Part shown: in pieces, positions 5,382 to 5,769 of the stretch | How positions within the stretch are numbered: position 1 is the first letter of the stretch | Layout: each line of letters begins with the position of its first letter | DNA from: DASZJY01 sp036260255 | Lineage (GTDB): Bacteria > Actinomycetota > Acidimicrobiia > Acidimicrobiales > AC-14 | Length of the DNA: 5,769 bases | Reading direction: 5' to 3' | Assembly: GCA_036260255.1 (NCBI GenBank) | Contig: DATAAF010000010.1 | Coordinates: 1-5,769 of the forward strand | Translations under genes and position numbers: made by a program | The notes under the pieces: model-generated | Seen by the model: the letters and a program-made list of their open reading frames with translations, nothing else | The model's database searches: none | What the model was told of the DNA's origin: nothing

Positions 5382-5769
5382 TCACCAAGGACGCTGGGAG
5401 AACCACCGCTTCGTGCTGCGCCGGCCGGACCCGGCCGAGCTGTCAGGCGCCCGGTACTCCGTGCCCGCCATGGCGTCGAGGGCGACGGCGTCGAGCCCTC
5501 GTCCGGTGCCGGCCGCCAGCAGCTGGGTGCCGGTGGGGACCACCGGGCGGAACATCGAGGGGGTCTTGAAGGCCCGGAACGTGGGCTCGGGCAGGCCCTG
5601 GGACCCGAAGAACAGCAGCATGCCGAGAACGGTCAGGGCGATGGCCATGGCGACCATCGGCTGGGTCGTCGCCCCGGCCCGGGCCAGCGTACCGGTACCA
5701 CCGGTACCACCGGTCCCGCCGGTACCGCCGCCGCCGCCCGCGCCACCGGCACCGCCGCCGCCTCCGGCC
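5382..5769 (-). CDS. Gly-rich single-span membrane protein, C-terminal part (5' end cut off)
   Basis: The frame is open from the right edge to TGA at 5382-5384, giving 128 residues of a C-terminus. The visible part begins with a Gly/Ala/Thr linker (1-27), then LARAG (28-32), a hydrophobic span (about 37-55, with ALTVLGMLLFFG) and a tail of about 72 residues ending RRSTKRWFSQRPW, rich in Arg and Lys at its end. The linker, motif and membrane order resembles LAxTG surface proteins, and the LARTG of the leftmost gene, but the Thr of the motif is Ala and the tail is far too long for a sorting signal. A plain membrane protein with an outer Gly-rich stalk and a cytoplasmic tail is the more cautious reading. 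An internal ATG at 5657 is in frame, but the coding character continues upstream of it, so it is not the start. Codon third positions are GC-rich, like the neighbouring genes. I do not recognise the family. Confidence 0.7.
   Translation of the reverse strand, partial: AGGGGGAGGAGGGGGTGGTGGTGGTGTLARAGATTQPMVAMAIALTVLGMLLFFGSQGLPEPTFRAFKTPSMFRPVVPTGTQLLAAGTGRGLDAVALDAMAGTEYRAPDSSAGSGRRSTKRWFSQRPW
5691..5726. repeat. Four 9-bp tandem repeats in the Gly-Thr linker
   Basis: ACCGGTACC occurs twice exactly (5691-5708), followed by ACCGGTCCC and GCCGGTACC (5709-5726). On the minus strand this encodes a Gly-Gly-Thr run before the LARAG motif. It continues rightward into GCC-rich low-complexity sequence coding for Gly and Ala up to the window edge. 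Such runs change length easily by replication slippage. Confidence 0.8.

Noticed and set aside
5285..5569. Plus-strand 94-codon frame across the convergent gap
   Set aside because: It runs through the end of egtD and the hairpins, and antisense to the leftward gene; its Arg/Pro/Gly-rich composition is that of a shadow.
1..5769. tRNA, rRNA, CRISPR array, insertion sequence or phage attachment site
   Set aside because: None seen on reading both strands. The repeats present are explained by coding sequence, and no transposase or integrase is encoded.

Overview
The window reads as a very GC-rich actinobacterial chromosome segment. Codon third positions are almost all G or C, and the genes point the same way: an ergothioneine pair (egtB, egtD) and LAxTG-type surface-protein tails like those used by class E sortases of high-GC Gram-positives. 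An Acidimicrobiia-like or other deep actinobacterial lineage would fit, but nothing here fixes the order or genus. A one-base break in an otherwise perfect egtB hints at draft or metagenome-derived sequence.

Layout, left to right. Positions 1-1257 (minus) hold the N-terminal 419 residues of an exported repeat protein that runs off the left edge. It has a signal peptide, three Asn/Gly/Ala/Ser-rich repeats, an LARTG motif and a membrane segment. Positions 1258-1372 carry its likely promoter and ribosome binding site. Positions 1373-3043 (minus) encode dihydroxy-acid dehydratase (ilvD). A 27-bp gap separates ilvD from the divergent egtB. egtB (3071-4356, plus) encodes ergothioneine sulfoxide synthase, with one base missing near 3613. 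egtD (4353-5336, plus), histidine N-alpha-methyltransferase, starts inside the egtB stop codon. A 45-bp convergent gap with two hairpins follows. Positions 5382-5769 (minus) are the C-terminal 128 residues of a second Gly-rich protein with an LARAG motif and one membrane segment.

How they work together. EgtD trimethylates histidine to hercynine. EgtB then joins hercynine oxidatively to a thiol donor to give the sulfoxide precursor of ergothioneine, so two core steps are made from one translationally coupled unit. The genes for the gamma-glutamylcysteine ligase (egtA), the amidohydrolase (egtC) and the C-S lyase (egtE) are not in this window. IlvD makes the 2-oxo acids for branched-chain amino acids and pantothenate; its link to egtBD is only the very tight divergent arrangement. 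The two outer genes are unrelated to this metabolism and look like cell-surface proteins.

The points most worth a second look are the egtB frameshift, the repeat protein (six AVGN modules with exact 46-residue spacing inside each unit, and a mosaic middle unit), and the two LAR[T/A]G tails on either side of the metabolic block.
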